64,000 bases of DNA from Prorocentrum cordatum. Lineage: Eukaryota > Sar > Dinophyceae > Prorocentrales > Prorocentraceae. Below the pieces are notes generated by a model that did not search any database, had not been told where the DNA came from, and was given only the letters and a program-made list of their open reading frames with translations. Position 1 is the stretch's first letter. Each line of letters starts with the position of its first letter. Below are positions 21,395 through 32,662 of this stretch, piece after piece. Made by a program: the position numbers and the translations under genes. The stretch is from NCBI GenBank assembly GCA_963575745.1, contig CAUYUJ010015517.1, positions 169,068-233,067 of the forward strand, given 5' to 3'.

Positions 21395-21541
21395 GTGAGA
21401 AACGATGGGGATCCCAACAGTGATGCCCCGAGCTCAACGGTTCAAGTACGGAGGACCGTCGCGTCGACGTGAAGGTCTTCCCCGCTTGACGCGTTGATCT
21501 CGGTGCGCACCGTCCCCCGACTGCCCGAATGCCTCCATGAG

Positions 21542-21648
21542 GCAGCGTGCCCGACTTCTCGTACTCCGTGCTCAAGTTCGAGCACCGATCCAAAGAAGCC
21601 GAGATCGAGGCTTGGTGGGGTCATGGCGGAGGGCGGATGCAAAGAGAT
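21542..21648 (+). CDS. Orphan gene A, candidate exon 2
   Basis: Following CATGAG at 21541, the base left from exon 1 plus GC makes a Gly codon. The frame then reads SVPDFSYSVLKFEHRSKEAE and IEAWWGHGGG, a strongly protein-like stretch. The 5' splice site is not clear: the frame stays open to about 21757, and I place the useful part before the Glu/Arg-rich tail. This phase-consistent GT-AG joining is the best single piece of gene evidence in the region. Confidence 0.5.
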
Positions 21649-22002
21649 GCGCGGAACGAGGAAGAGGGAAGGACGACGCACGGCGGGGAGATAGCGAGAG
21701 AAGGGGTTATAGAGCCAAGGGGACGGGGGACCAAGGAACAGCACGAACAAATCAGCTAATGTGTTCGTGCTGCTCCTTGATACAGGTCTTCGCAGACGGG
21801 CAGCGCTAGCGCTGCCCTTCTGTTAAAACCTACCCAGTCAACGCTTGCATGTTGGCGCTGTTTCTTAGCCCCGCAATTGGAGCAGCGAGTCCATGTAGTT
21901 AGCGTTGTGTGTGTCCCATTCGTTCACATGTGCTGCATTCGCCCGTCTGGATCAGATTGGATCTTGTCTTCAGCTGATGTAGTTGCCCCCCTCCCCTGCC
22001 AG

Positions 22003-22083
22003 ACGTTCAGCACGCTCATGGAGGAGCTTAACGAGCTGGGACAGGGCAATCGCTTCTCCCAGAAGACGATGATGGCTGCCATG
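22003..22083 (+). CDS. Orphan gene A, candidate exon 3
   Basis: A pyrimidine-rich acceptor (CCCCTCCCCTGCCAG) ends at 22002. The frame then reads TFSTLMEELNELGQGNRFSQ and KTMMAAM, an acidic amphipathic helix followed by a basic segment. The downstream GGGCGGGG offers no GT, so a GC-type donor, which dinoflagellates are known to use, or a different end is needed. Confidence 0.5.
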
Positions 22084-22352
22084 GGGCGGGGGGGGGGGTA
22101 GCGCCGTGTAAGGATGTGGGAGCCAGGGCGACGATGGCGAGGAGCGAGGAATCTGAGAGGTGATTGCTGGGCGCGTGATGCACAGCGCGTGCATGCGTCT
22201 CCTCCCACTGCATCGCCCCCCCCCCCCCCCCCCCCCCTGCCCCTCCCCCCATCCCCGCGCCCCTGGCCCTCTCAGGCGTGCCATCTCCTCGCCCCGTCGT
22301 CCCCTTGCTGGTTGCACGTCTTGCGGTTTGCACGCGCCCTGGCCTCGCCCAG

Positions 22353-22505
22353 GGTGCCTGGAGCTGCGCATTCAATAAGATCTACTCGGACACGTTCAGA
22401 GACGAGTTCGGGCGCAACCCCACGGCTTCAAGACTGGATGGGGTTCGGTACCGCGCTTTGTCTTTACATTCGAATGGGGCGGCTGCGAGGTCGAGGGGGA
22501 GAGGG
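22353..22505 (+). CDS. Orphan gene A, candidate exon 4 (two frames open)
   Basis: After the acceptor GGCCTCGCCCAG, one frame reads GAWSCAFNKIYSDTFRDEFG and RNPTASRLDG. A second frame (from about 22388) reads GFKTGWGSVPRFVFTFEWGG and CEVEGERADEHDDTDV. It then enters the GAT array as an Asp-rich tail ending at a stop at 23022. Both look protein-like in parts, so either an exon boundary or a single-base frame change lies near 22425. Which one is translated cannot be decided from the sequence. Confidence 0.4.
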
Positions 22506-22549
22506 CCGATGAACACGATGATACGGATGTTCTTAATGATGATGGTGGC

Positions 22550-22970
22550 GACGATGGTGATGATGATGATGATGATGCTGATGATGATGAGGCTGATGGT
22601 GGTGCTGATGGTGATGGTACTGATGACGGTGGTGGTGACGGTGATGGTGGTGATGGTGTCGATGGTGATGATTGTGGTGATGATGACGATGACTATGCCG
22701 ATTGCGACTGCAATGATAGTGGTGATGATTGCGATGGTCACGATGGTGGTACTGATGATGCCGATGTCGATGATGGCGAGGCTGAGTATGATGATGATGA
22801 TGCTGATGATGATGATGATGATAAGGCTGATGATGATAATGGTGATGATGATGCGGATGACGATGATGCTGCTGGTAATGATGATGATGATGCCGATGAT
22901 GCTGATGATGTTGATGATGTTGGTGATGATGATGAGGATAATGCTGATGTGTGTCACGGTGCGAGCGCGG
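22550..22970 (+). repeat. GAT/GGT trinucleotide array
   Basis: About 420 bp dominated by GAT with GGT, GCT and GAC. It keeps an Asp-rich frame open on the plus strand and His-rich frames on the minus strand. Confidence 0.85.
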
Positions 22971-23023
22971 AGGAAAGGTTGATGAGGCATGGGGCGGAGG
23001 ACGAGGAGGAGGCGCATGCATGA

Positions 23024-23822
23024 GGAAGATGAGTAAGATACAAGGGAGGATGTCAGTGATCGACGAGATGATGAGTACGACGGGTAGGATGACATAATCA
23101 TCGGCCTGGCGTCAGCAATGCAAACTCAGAGGAGTGGAGACGAGAGGATAAGGGGCAGCCGTGGCAAGTGGAATGGACGATATCAGTGGGGTTGTTAAGA
23201 ATTAGATAGCCCAAGACACCCGTGCTCGTCGACTGTTCCTTCAGAAATCAGTCGCCCTCCCCGTCGACAGGTACTTGCAGTCGCGGCAGCTGGGGATGAT
23301 GTTCTCGCACTGGCTCCGTGGCAGGGGGTCCAGTTCACAAGACGAGGCGCTGCAAGGGGGATAGATGGGCGCATGGGAAAGTACTCGCAATCAAGCCGAC
23401 TCCCCATGCACTTGCTTTAAAACACGTGTTTATGGGAGATGGTGGTGGTGGTTGCTACGAATGGTTTCCCCGTCCCGTTCCACGTGGAGATTTCGTTTGG
23501 TTCATGGTTCTCAGGGTCCCCATCCGAACAGAGATGGGGGTTGAGGTTTTAGAAGCAAGATGGCCATGGCCAAGATCAATATTGTATGTATGATTGTCCT
23601 GCTCGTGGCGGTCGTGTCTCGCACTGCTGGTCATCGCGTCCCCCCCTACGCCATGCATTCCTGGTCATCGTGCATTGGTCGTCGATGTTGATCCCCATGC
23701 CCGCGTAATCTCCTGGCGCCTCCCCATGTGTCTCCTTCCCTCCGCTGCCCCTCCCTCCACCCTCAGCTAGATACGTCGGGCGGGTCACGCGTGCGTGGCG
23801 CGCCCGAGGAATAAGCGGGCAG
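23024..23822. other. Intron-like or intergenic stretch
   Basis: No protein-like frame and no repeat partner. It separates the GAT array from the exon candidate at 23823. GC content is mixed and there are polypyrimidine runs near its right end. Confidence 0.35.
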
Positions 23823-23917
23823 GGAAGGCGCTCGTGGCCGTGGACAGCGACGTGGACGACGACACCCTGAACCAATACTTCCAGGCCGCCTCCGATGTGT
23901 TGCCGCTCGACGATTCA
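23823..23917 (+). CDS. Orphan gene A, candidate internal exon
   Basis: Between an acceptor AG (23821-23822) and a donor reading TCA|GTGAGA (GT at 23918) the frame reads KALVAVDSDVDDDTLNQYFQ then AASDVLPLDDS. This acidic, helix-forming peptide has consistent GC-rich codons. The GTGAGA donor is the eukaryotic consensus. It does not join in phase directly to the exon beginning at 24678, so another small exon or another border must lie between. Confidence 0.5.
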
Positions 23918-24054
23918 GTGAGAGCACCGAAGGTGCAACGGATGGGGTAGGAGGGTTACGGACCACCACGAGGTCTTAGGGATCCAAGCGCGGCCCCGAC
24001 GGGGCTTGAGATGCAGACTCTGGACACGCACCCACGCACACACACACGCACACA

Positions 24055-24180
24055 CGTCTCTAGACATACGTATGTATATACTCATATATTTATATATATA
24101 TATATATATATGTATAGATACAGATACATACACCTACATATATACACACATACATATATACACTTACTTACTTATCGGTA
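24055..24180. repeat. TATA/CATA simple-sequence tract
   Basis: Low-complexity TA and ACATA run inside what I take to be an intron. Confidence 0.7.
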
Positions 24181-24677
24181 TGCACATCTGCACAAGTATA
24201 CACATACGGGTTCTGGATTGAGAGGGGAAGAGGGGGGCATGAAAGAGGAATAGGACGGTGAGGATAACCCACGGAGGGGGGCAAAGACGGGGAGGGGGAG
24301 CCCGACATGAGACGGAGGAGGGAGATGTCGGGCCCCTCAGGCAGTCGCCTCGGGAGCAGCCCATGGCCGTATAGCGTCGACAGCGTGCCCCCCCGTGCCA
24401 TTACCGCATTGCTCCTGCTATGATGCGTGCTATACCTGATTGGTGTGCCTCCTATTCCTGGTCGTCTTCGAGCTCGCTGCATGGCTGGATTTCGATCGAG
24501 CCTCGTGCTCCTCATGCGTGAGACCACCAGGCTAGGAGGAGTAGGATGGCCATGGCAGATCATGGTCATCAAGCTCCTACTGGTCGTTCTAACTCGATCT
24601 GCATATCTCTCTCTCTCACTCTCTCTCTTTTCTCTCTCTCTCTCTCACTCGCTCCCTCTCTCTCTCTATGTTCACAG

Positions 24678-25593
24678 CGTCGGCACGGGGAGATGGGAGG
24701 TGCCCATCCCCGCGTTTGCGGGCAGCCTCCTGGGCATCCGTGGGGACACGAAGAAGAAGAAGAAGAAGCACAAGGAGGAAAAGAAGTCAGGCAAGAAGGA
24801 GACGATGCATGATGAGTCAGCCGCAGCGTCGATGGCGGCAGCAGCATCATCAGCGTCTGTGGCAATTGTTCCATGGCTCCGTGACCCACGTCACGACAAG
24901 GCCACGCCCAAGAAGAGGCCCGCAGCAGCACCAGCAACGCCCGTGGCCGCCAAAGCAACGCCCGCGACAGCAACACCAAAAGCAAAGGCACAGGCAAAGA
25001 CTGTGATGGCAAAACCCGCTGCCGTACCAGTAAAGGCAAAGGCAAAAGCAAAGGCAAAGAAGAAAGCAACGGCAACAGAGGTCGACGTCCTTGAGGTCGA
25101 CGGGGAGGAGGAGGAGGAGAAGGCGGAAGAGGGCCCAGAAGAAGAGCAGGACGGAGGAGAGGAGGAGGAAGAAGAAGAAGAAGAGAAGGACGGCGAGGAG
25201 GAGGAGGAAGAAGCACAGGAGCCCGATGATGGGGCTGAGGGCCCACTGGCAGAGATCCTGGCGTTCCGGACTGACAAAGGGTTCTGGGCCATTCAGAAGG
25301 AAGACGGCATGGTCGTCACTTATACCACGAGGCGCCGCGAGAATGAGAGTATTTCGTGCATCTACAAAAAGCTGAACGATGAGAAAAAATGGAGCCAGTT
25401 AGTCGGAGTTCGTGACGCTCTCTTCGGCGACGCCGAGATTCAGAAGATGGAGGCCACGACGGCCGATGAGGTTAGCCAGAAGATGATCCAGCACATCCTC
25501 GTTCGTGCGGTCCAGGGAGGGGTGTACGATAACAAGGAGGCCGCCAAGATTCGGGAGCAGCTCCGCTCTGAGTGGAACATCGAGTCCAGCTGA
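24678..25593 (+). CDS. Orphan gene A, last exon: Lys/Ala- and Glu-rich linker plus unique C-terminal domain
   Basis: After a CT-rich tract and the acceptor TTCACAG (24677) the frame reads VGTGRWEVPIPAFAGSLLGI. A Lys/Glu stretch follows, then an Ala/Lys/Pro repeat region with an AKAKAKAKKKA run. After it come a Glu-rich acidic block and a compact domain of about 115 residues: LAEILAFRTDKGFWAIQKED, then SCIYKKLNDEKKWSQLVG and VSQKMIQHILVRAVQGG, to the TGA at 25591. The open frame extends upstream to 24427 but only through CT microsatellite, so I start at the acceptor. The basic-acidic linker recalls nuclear proteins. The C-terminal domain is not one I recognise. Confidence 0.65.
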
Positions 25594-26651
25594 TTGGCGC
25601 GCAGGGTAGGCAGACATAAGAGAGGAGGAATGATCAGCCTGAGGAGGAGGAGGAGGAGGAGGAGGGAACAGAAGGAGCAAACCTTCTGGAACGGCGGGCA
25701 GGTGAGGAGCCCGTTTAACCAGGGGGAGGGATCAGGGAGGGTTGAGCTCCTCTCTCCTGCCTCATATACGTATATGTGTTTTACATCTATATGCACACAC
25801 ACACCTATATGTGTGTGTGTAAATGTGTGTATATATATGTGTGTAGGTGCCCATGCATGTACGTAGCTACAGTAGCACCAGCACTAGTACCATCGTCGAG
25901 TGACCAGGCGTGCGCTGGGCGAACGAGCAGGGCACGGGGCAGACAACGCAGGCAAGTGTGGGAGGGCAGGAGAGCTCGACATGACATGCTGGAAGGCCAG
26001 CACCATTTTTCTTCGTTCGGAGGGGGGGTGGAGCCGCATGCAGTGACCATCGCAATAGATGGGTATACCACGATGGTGTGATCCCCATGTCGTGACGTGT
26101 GATCGCCATCGCACTTGCTGTCGGTGCGAGCCCCTACGCCATTCGAGATTCGATCCGAGCTTCGGGGAAGCTTGAGCATGATGAGGATCACACACCAGGT
26201 GGGAGGATGTACGATGAGGATGAGGGGGATGAAGGATACCCTGCCGATCGATTGAACCACGAGGGGGATTCATACATCAGGAGGGGGAAGAGCACCATTA
26301 GCAGCATCGACGTCACTATCAGTAACCTTTAGCATCACCAAAACAACTCGAGAATAACACCATCGACATCACCAGCAACATCAACGAAACCTCGATCTGC
26401 ATCGCCAGCACCAACGCAATAAACGTACATAAGCATGGGCATTCCAGCAACAGCAGCATCAGCAACATCACTAACTCCAATAACGCAACCAGAAACTACC
26501 AGCAGCAGCACCAGCAGCAGCGGCAACAACAGCAATACCAAGACAACACCACACATGCAAACCCAACAGGCATCACCAGACACGCGTCCGTATCCATTTC
26601 GGCCCAAGCCTTTCATTGGCCTCGCCCCTGGTTGCCCCGCCAATCCGATCC
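25594..26651. other. Intergenic or intronic stretch
   Basis: A GGA run (about 25640-25670), CA/TG microsatellites (about 25793-25850) and a CAG/CAA-like low-complexity part (about 26335-26570). No supported gene. Confidence 0.4.
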
Positions 26652-27179
26652 ATGTCGGACCTCGATGTGTGCGATTCGGATGAGGACAGTCGGCCGAGTT
26701 CGCGCACGAGTCCAGCAGAGTGGTCGAATGAGGGCGCCAGCGCTGGCGGCAGTCCTTCCCAATACTACGACTCTCAAGGCACGGTCGACTTGAGTGCAGG
26801 TCCCGCGTCCCTGCTGCGGCTCCCTACTATGAAGCTCATCGGCGGGACGCCCGACCAAGCTCGCGCGACAGCTCCGCGCACCACGCCAGCCAAGACGGGC
26901 AAGAAGGACAAGACCTCCGAGACGAGCCAGCCGCTCTCGGGCAAGAAGGGCAAGACCTCCGAGACGAGCCAGCCGCTCTCGGGCAAGAAGGGCAAGACCT
27001 CCGAGAAGAGCCAGCCGCTCACGGGCAAGACGGGCAAGACAGCTGAGACGAGCAAGCCGCTCACGGGCAAGGACGAGCTCACGGGCAAGAAGGGCAAGAC
27101 CGCTGAGAAGAGCCAGCCGCTCACGGTCAAGTGCCAGCCGCTCACGGGCAAGACGGACAAGACTAGCAAGAAGCGCTAG
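26652..27179 (+). CDS. Lys-rich 13-residue repeat protein
   Basis: ATG at 26652 begins MSDLDVCDSDEDSRPSSRTS, an acidic, Ser-rich N-terminus. After about residue 85 it becomes a tandem repeat of a 13-residue unit, (K)GKTSETSQPLSGK with variants (TAEKSQPLTGK), in six or seven copies, ending TSKKR and TAG at 27179. The frame is open 12 codons further upstream without an ATG. Neighbouring exon candidates are on the same strand. The charge pattern suggests a nucleic-acid or chromatin-associated tail, but no domain is recognisable. It may be one exon of a longer gene. Confidence 0.5.
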   Translation: MSDLDVCDSDEDSRPSSRTSPAEWSNEGASAGGSPSQYYDSQGTVDLSAGPASLLRLPTMKLIGGTPDQARATAPRTTPAKTGKKDKTSETSQPLSGKKGKTSETSQPLSGKKGKTSEKSQPLTGKTGKTAETSKPLTGKDELTGKKGKTAEKSQPLTVKCQPLTGKTDKTSKKR

Positions 27180-28427
27180 CCGCACAACGTGGACGGAGAC
27201 CCGAGGCGAGCCCGATGCGGGAAAACTCAGGCCATCACCATCACCACCATCATCGATGTCGCCATCCGCGTCACCCTGCCCCAGCACGCTATACTCCCAA
27301 CTCACCCCCTTCCCTCCCTCAACTCATCTCCCTCACCTCCCCCTCCTCCCCTCCCTCCCTCCCTCAACTCACCTCACTCTTCACTCCGCCCCCTTTTCTC
27401 GAGCTCCTCAGATCTACTGCCCAGCTTCCGTTCGGCGCCTCCTCAGATGCTACGCCCACTAGCTGTTTTCCTTCCTTTTGGTGGGTGTCAGGGTACATTG
27501 ACCTCGGCGCACGGTACCTGGACAAGGCGATATGCTTTGTACGTGATGAGGTTTGCCTGGGGATGGTGGGACACGCATTGTTGAGCTATAGTTGTAGTGA
27601 TTTCGGCGTGCAGGTGCGAGCCACTTGCCATATGGGCATCAGTCCAGCAGCTCTCCGCCCGACTCTCCCCCTGGACTCGAGATGGCAGCAACTCTTCAAC
27701 TCCCTTTCCGAAGATTGCAGTTCTCAACTCAGCCCCTCGGTTCTCCAATCGCCCCTACCTCATGTAAGACAGTTCTGGGTCGGGAGGTCGGCTTCGGGCG
27801 AGCACGCGCTGCAGGTCGACGTCTGCGCGTGCTGCGAGAGATCGTTCCAAGACACTGTTGTCGCGCTGAAGTTGTGCGGCAGAAAGATAGAGAGGGACCG
27901 AGAATATATGAGTGCATGTCTGCTAGTGTCAGCATCGGTTTGTCCACGCACATGCGTATAGTCATGTGCATGCGGGCGTGGGTTCATAACGGTTTGTCCG
28001 CGAGCGGACTGCGGGCCAACGTTGCAAGCATGCCTGAATACACGCATGCACCGTTCTAGCTCGAAAGGTATGTGCGCACGTGTATGCACGCACACGTTGC
28101 ACAAACGCAAGTGCGCATACGATGTAGCTACAGGCAAGTAGGGATTAACACACATGCATACATACGTAGCTGCACTAGTGCAGCTACGTAGCTACATGTA
28201 CATGTAGTGTAGCTGCAGGCAGGCATTGGCACTCTCACACACACACACGCACACACACACACACACGCGCACACGCACACGCACACGCACACGCACACGC
28301 TCAACGTAGCATGTGACATGTGTGTTGTAAACTTGGAATGCTCTGCACGTTGCGGTTGAGCTCATCCTTGTCATGCGGGCATGCCGCTCATTTGTTCAGT
28401 TGTGCATTCGCGTGCTTCTCTTTGCAG
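27180..28427. other. No supported gene
   Basis: CT-rich stretch (27290-27420), unique sequence with several unconvincing frames, and CACG/GTGC simple sequence with a CA run (about 28230-28300). Confidence 0.35.
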
Positions 28428-28535
28428 CCTTCTACGTTAGACGAGTCGAGCGTCAGCGACGGGGCGGGGCCCCATAGGCCGAGCGCCAGGCGATCGCAGC
28501 AGGCGAATAGGGCGAGCTTGTCGGGTCTCAGGGGG
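28428..28535 (+). CDS. Candidate exon, Ser/Arg-rich
   Basis: A good acceptor (TGCTTCTCTTTGCAG) is followed by PSTLDESSVSDGAGPHRPSA and RRSQQANRASLSGL. The composition is that of a disordered, phosphorylatable segment. The donor is unclear. It lies in line with other plus-strand exon candidates but cannot be assigned to one gene. Confidence 0.35.
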
Positions 28536-28799
28536 ATGAGTTGCTACCCACTCTGGAAGGGAACCTGTTTCCTTGGGCGGCGACTGCGGCGTCCAGCCAT
28601 AGCATGGCGATGCTTGTAGATACAGATCAGGAGCGCTCCAACGTGCAAGTGGGGATGCAAGATGGAGGCGGGTAGCGAGGGTGGCAAGCATAGAGATTCA
28701 CCGACTGCACTACAACTAGAGGTCGCGTGCGCGTGCGCTGTGCAGATATGCAGCCGCCTACTCCTGTGACATACTACCCCTGGCACCTCCGTGGCAAGA

Positions 28800-29243
28800 T
28801 GGATAGGGACCCTGATGAACTAATACATGCGTGCATCGATACGCGTGTACGCACACACATGTAGACATACGTACCTATACAGTCGTATGGGTATGCATCC
28901 ATGTGAGCGTACGTATACAGATATATGTATACACGCAGATGTGTGCACGCACCTGTATGTGTATACCAATATGGTGATGGCAACTTCAACATGCATATCA
29001 CAGTGGCTGCGATTACATATGATAGCACTCGAATGTTTCGTTCATGGTCTGTGGTGTCGCCACCTACAGGGGGGGGGGGAATGGTGACAACTCCCCGTCC
29101 CCCTCGACTATGCGTTTGTTTGCTGGCTGGCAGTCGCTCGAGTGGGGCGGGGGCTCGAGGTGCGTCGGCAGTGCCTTGGCCGTCCTATCTGAATGTATCC
29201 ATGCCTGTATGCGTATGTTAATATGTGCATATGTATATATACA

Positions 29244-29275
<32 letters not shown>

Positions 29276-29790
29276 CGAATTCATATGCATATGTGAATAT
29301 GGACGTGCGACGTGCACATGCGCATATGTGGCAAGAATGGTGCAGATACACGCGCACGGGCTTAGCAGAGGGAGTGCGGACGCGCAAGATACACACATCA
29401 CATGTGTCAGTCGCTGTACTGGTGTACACCTGTACCTGGTATGTTCCACCCCATGGTACACATCTATAACACCACATTGATATGCACGTGCATTTAGAAT
29501 TCCAGCATATACGCATTTACATGTAGTGCGCGTGCGCCTGAGTTCGCCTACACACTAGGACAGCGCACAAACACACATCCATACACATATGTATGCATAC
29601 TATATGGGGTGTATACAGATATATTGATATATGAATATGTATGTATACATAGACACGTATATATATAGAGAGCTGAACGAGCCATGCAGCTGTATAGATA
29701 CGTGCAAATGCAAGCGTAGGTGTGCGCGCGTGTATGTGTGTATGTCAGGGGGAAACACCAAGCCAATAGTTGTGGGGGGAATTCACTGCC
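28800..29790. repeat. ATGTATAC-type low-complexity stretch
   Basis: A long run of imperfect CATGTATAC/ACGTATG sequence with a pure TA block (about 29248-29275). Cys/Tyr/His-rich frames on both strands are artefacts of it. No gene. Confidence 0.6.
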
Positions 29791-29851
29791 CGCGGGCATG
29801 CTGCCGCCGACCCGCCCCCCCCCCAGCCCCCCCCAGCCCTCCGGTTTGTAG

Positions 29852-30004
29852 TGCGACCTCTAAGGAGGCGGGAGAGGATGGCGGGAGAGAGAGCGCCCGC
29901 GCCCGCCGCAGGTGCGAGCTGCCGCAGAACGGCATAGACTTTTTCAAGGCGCTTGACGCATTGACTTACGGAGAGCGGATTGACTTCGAACGGAGAGCAC
30001 AGGG
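29852..30004 (+). CDS. Candidate exon, unknown protein
   Basis: The acceptor CCGGTTTGTAG ends at 29851. The frame runs through an Arg/Glu-rich part and then RRCELPQNGIDFFKALDALT followed by YGERIDFERRAQ, to a possible donor GG|GTGCCC at 30005. The last 32 residues look like folded protein. Beyond the donor the frame continues into the minisatellite, which I do not count as coding. Confidence 0.5.
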
Positions 30005-30354
30005 GTGCCCGCACGCATCGGATCGATCTTCTGGGGGGGCATTGATGCCCCCCGTAAGGCCCCCCCAAACGCAATCCATCCCCAATGAGACCACCAGTAC
30101 ACTGGTGATCTCATTGGGGGCTCGGTTTTGGGGGTGGTGGGTGGCTGATAAGCCCACCGACCACCCCCAAAGCTACACCCTTACCCCCGAGGCCCCGCCA
30201 GGGGCCCTCCACCCACCCCAATGGGCCTCATGCGGATCGCGGGACACCCCAGTACGCCCCCCGAAACCACCCCGAAGGCCCCCACCGCCCCCATGGAGCG
30301 CCGCTCCGAGCCCCGAAAAGGCCATCGTGGTTTTCTCTCGCGGTCTAAGAAAAC

Positions 30355-31030
30355 CATCATGGTTTTTCATGGTTTCGTGGTTTCGTGGTTTCGTGGTCTT
30401 CGTGGTTTTTTCGTGGTCCTTTCGTGGTCCTTTCGTGGTTTCGTGGTTTCGTGGTTTCATGGTTTCGTGGTCGTTCATGGTCTTTTCGTGGTCCTTTCGT
30501 GGTCCTTTCGTGGTTTCGTGGTTTCATGGTTTCGTGGTCGTTCATGGTCTTTTCGTGGTCCTTTCGTGGTCCTTTCGTGGTTTCGTGGTTTCACGGTTTC
30601 ATGGTTTCGTGGTTTCATGGTTTCGTGGTTTCACGGTTTCATGGTCGTTCGTGGTTTTTTCATGGTCTTTTCATGGTTCTTTCACGGTTTCACGGTTTCG
30701 TGGTTTCGTGGTTTCATGGTTTCGTGGTCGTCATGGTTTTTTCGTGGTCGTTTCGTGGTCCTTTCGTGGTTTCGTGGTTTCACGGTTTCACGGTCGTCGT
30801 GGTTTTTTCATGGTCGTTTCATGGTTCTTTCATGGTTTCGTGGTTTCGTGGTTTCAGGGTTTCGTGGTTTCACGGTTTCATGGTCGTTCGTGGTTTTTTC
30901 ATGGTTTTCTCATGGTTCTTTCACGGTTTCACGGTTTCGTGGTTTCGTGGTTTCGTGGTTTCACGGTCTTCGTGGTTTTTTCGTGGTTCTTTCGTGGTTT
31001 TTTTACGGTTTCGTGGTTTCGTGGTCTTTG
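30355..31030 (+). repeat. GGTTTCGTG minisatellite
   Basis: About 70 copies of a 9-bp unit (GGTTTCGTG, GGTTTCATG, GGTTTCACG) with CGTGGTCCTTT and GGTCGTTC insertions repeating as a higher-order unit of roughly 65-70 bp. Because the unit is a multiple of three, all plus frames stay open for hundreds of codons (FVVSWFRG-type peptides). That includes a 517-residue frame, which I reject as a gene. Confidence 0.9.
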
Positions 31031-31039
31031 CCACGGTCG

Positions 31040-32477
31040 GGTATACTCGCCCTCTGCGCTCGCAATGTGCCCCCCAAAGGGAAAGGAGCGCGCTCCTGGG
31101 CGCCTCGAAGCCCCCCGAAAGGGTCCGTGGGGGCGCCGCGAGGGCTCTCGGGCTCACGCCGCGCGCTATCGTGGCCTCGAATGAGCACCGCGGGGGCCGT
31201 GGGGGGGGGTTAACAGGTCGGCGGCGAGCAAACCCCCACCGCCTTCTACCCCCCCAACACGCCCCGCCCCCTCGCGGCCTCACGTGCCGTGGAGGGATCA
31301 GCGTGTGTCCCTCTAGGGGAACAAATATGTTCCCCTGGAGGGAAACATGTCAGCTCCCAGAGGGGCACCGCGCCCCCCCCTCGCCCCCCGCTCCCCCTTC
31401 GGGGCCCAAATCCACTGCCGCTGCCGCCGTCGGGGCTGCTGGGTAGATGGGAACAGGGCCCCTGGGTGGGCATGCGCGCGCAATGGCCCATCTGGGCGCA
31501 TTGTCATGGTGGCGCGGCCGTCGGCGCGCAGGCGAATAGGGCGCCCAGTCCTGGCGTATATGTTGCCATTTAAAAGTGTGAGGATGCTTCTGCGTGTGTG
31601 CGTGCCTGTGCGTATATTACATGCACAAATATTAGTGGAATGCATGTGTATGTACTTGCATGAATGTGTTCGTTATGTATATACGCATGTTTATGTAGGC
31701 GCGTGCACGCTTATCTGTGTGTGCATGAGCGCGCTTGCCAGCATGTACTCCGATTTGTTAGCGTCCATGTGTATATACGAACGGGCGACAGGCAATTTGA
31801 TCATAGCCGCAACCTGACGGGTGCCATGTAGACGTGACGCGTGCGCACACTGTCGTACAGCACATGCGCATGTATCTACTCACATCTATATACACGAGTG
31901 CGCGCACAACATTGATACATATATATATATATATATATAACAATCTATATGTATATATATATGTTCATATATATAGATGGATGTGGGCATGATTCTATGT
32001 GCAGAGATCTGTCTCTATGCACGTCCTTGTGGGTGCACGTGGATCGTCCCCTGGCGTATATGTTGCCACGTAGCTTGGCGTTCGGCCTGCGCCCGTGACG
32101 GCGAACCCCCCCCCTTTCCATTTTCGGCGGGTGCAGGACAACACCCACCACCGCCTCCGATGGGTCCCTCGACGCACGCGCGTGCGCGCATACACACATA
32201 TGTACACACACGTAAATATATATGTTTGTAAGTGTATGTACGTATGTATATATATATGTGTATATGTGCATTTCCGCCGTTGTATCTCCAGTTCGATAAG
32301 GGCTGTGTGACACAGGGGAAACATGGCAGCACGTGCTGAGCGGAGCCCTCCGTCAGAGAGACTGATACACCGTGCAGGGTGCGTTGTCCCAGACGGCTGA
32401 CCTTTCTTAATGCGTTTGAGAAGTCTCGGCGCCCTCTCACATCACACGCATACGCGTGCCAATGTGGGAGGTGATCG
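31040..32477. other. No supported gene
   Basis: GC-rich unique part to about 31560, then TATG/CACG low-complexity sequence with TA blocks (31915-31980 and 32217-32265). No convincing exon. Confidence 0.35.
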
Positions 32478-32575
32478 ATGGCCCCAAAGAAAAAGGCGGA
32501 AAGCAACACCAAACCCAAACGGAGGCCGCGGAAAGAAGAAAACAAGGAGCAGGAGAACGCGTTGAACCGCTTGCG
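32478..32575 (+). CDS. Orphan gene B, candidate first exon
   Basis: ATG at 32478 reads MAPKKKAESNTKPKRRPRKE and ENKEQENALNRL before a possible donor G|GTGCCC at 32576. It is a strongly basic N-terminus followed by a charged helix, the composition of a nuclear or nucleic-acid-binding protein start. The frame closes at a TGA near 32595, so the exon must end before it. No family was recognised. Confidence 0.5.
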
Positions 32576-32662
32576 GTGCCCTGGGGGCCTTTGAGGGCTC
32601 GAGTGTGGGGGGCCGTGGTCCGGCCCAGCTGCATCGATGGCGCGCCCGCGGTGGCGCAAGGG

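Noticed and set aside
22382-23101. Ile- and His-rich minus-strand ORFs over the GAT array
   Set aside because: Translations of the complementary ATC/CAT repeat.
29631-31184. 517-residue open frame on the plus strand
   Set aside because: It runs through the 9-bp minisatellite, whose unit is a multiple of three, so all plus frames stay open. Only 29852-30004 looks like real coding sequence.
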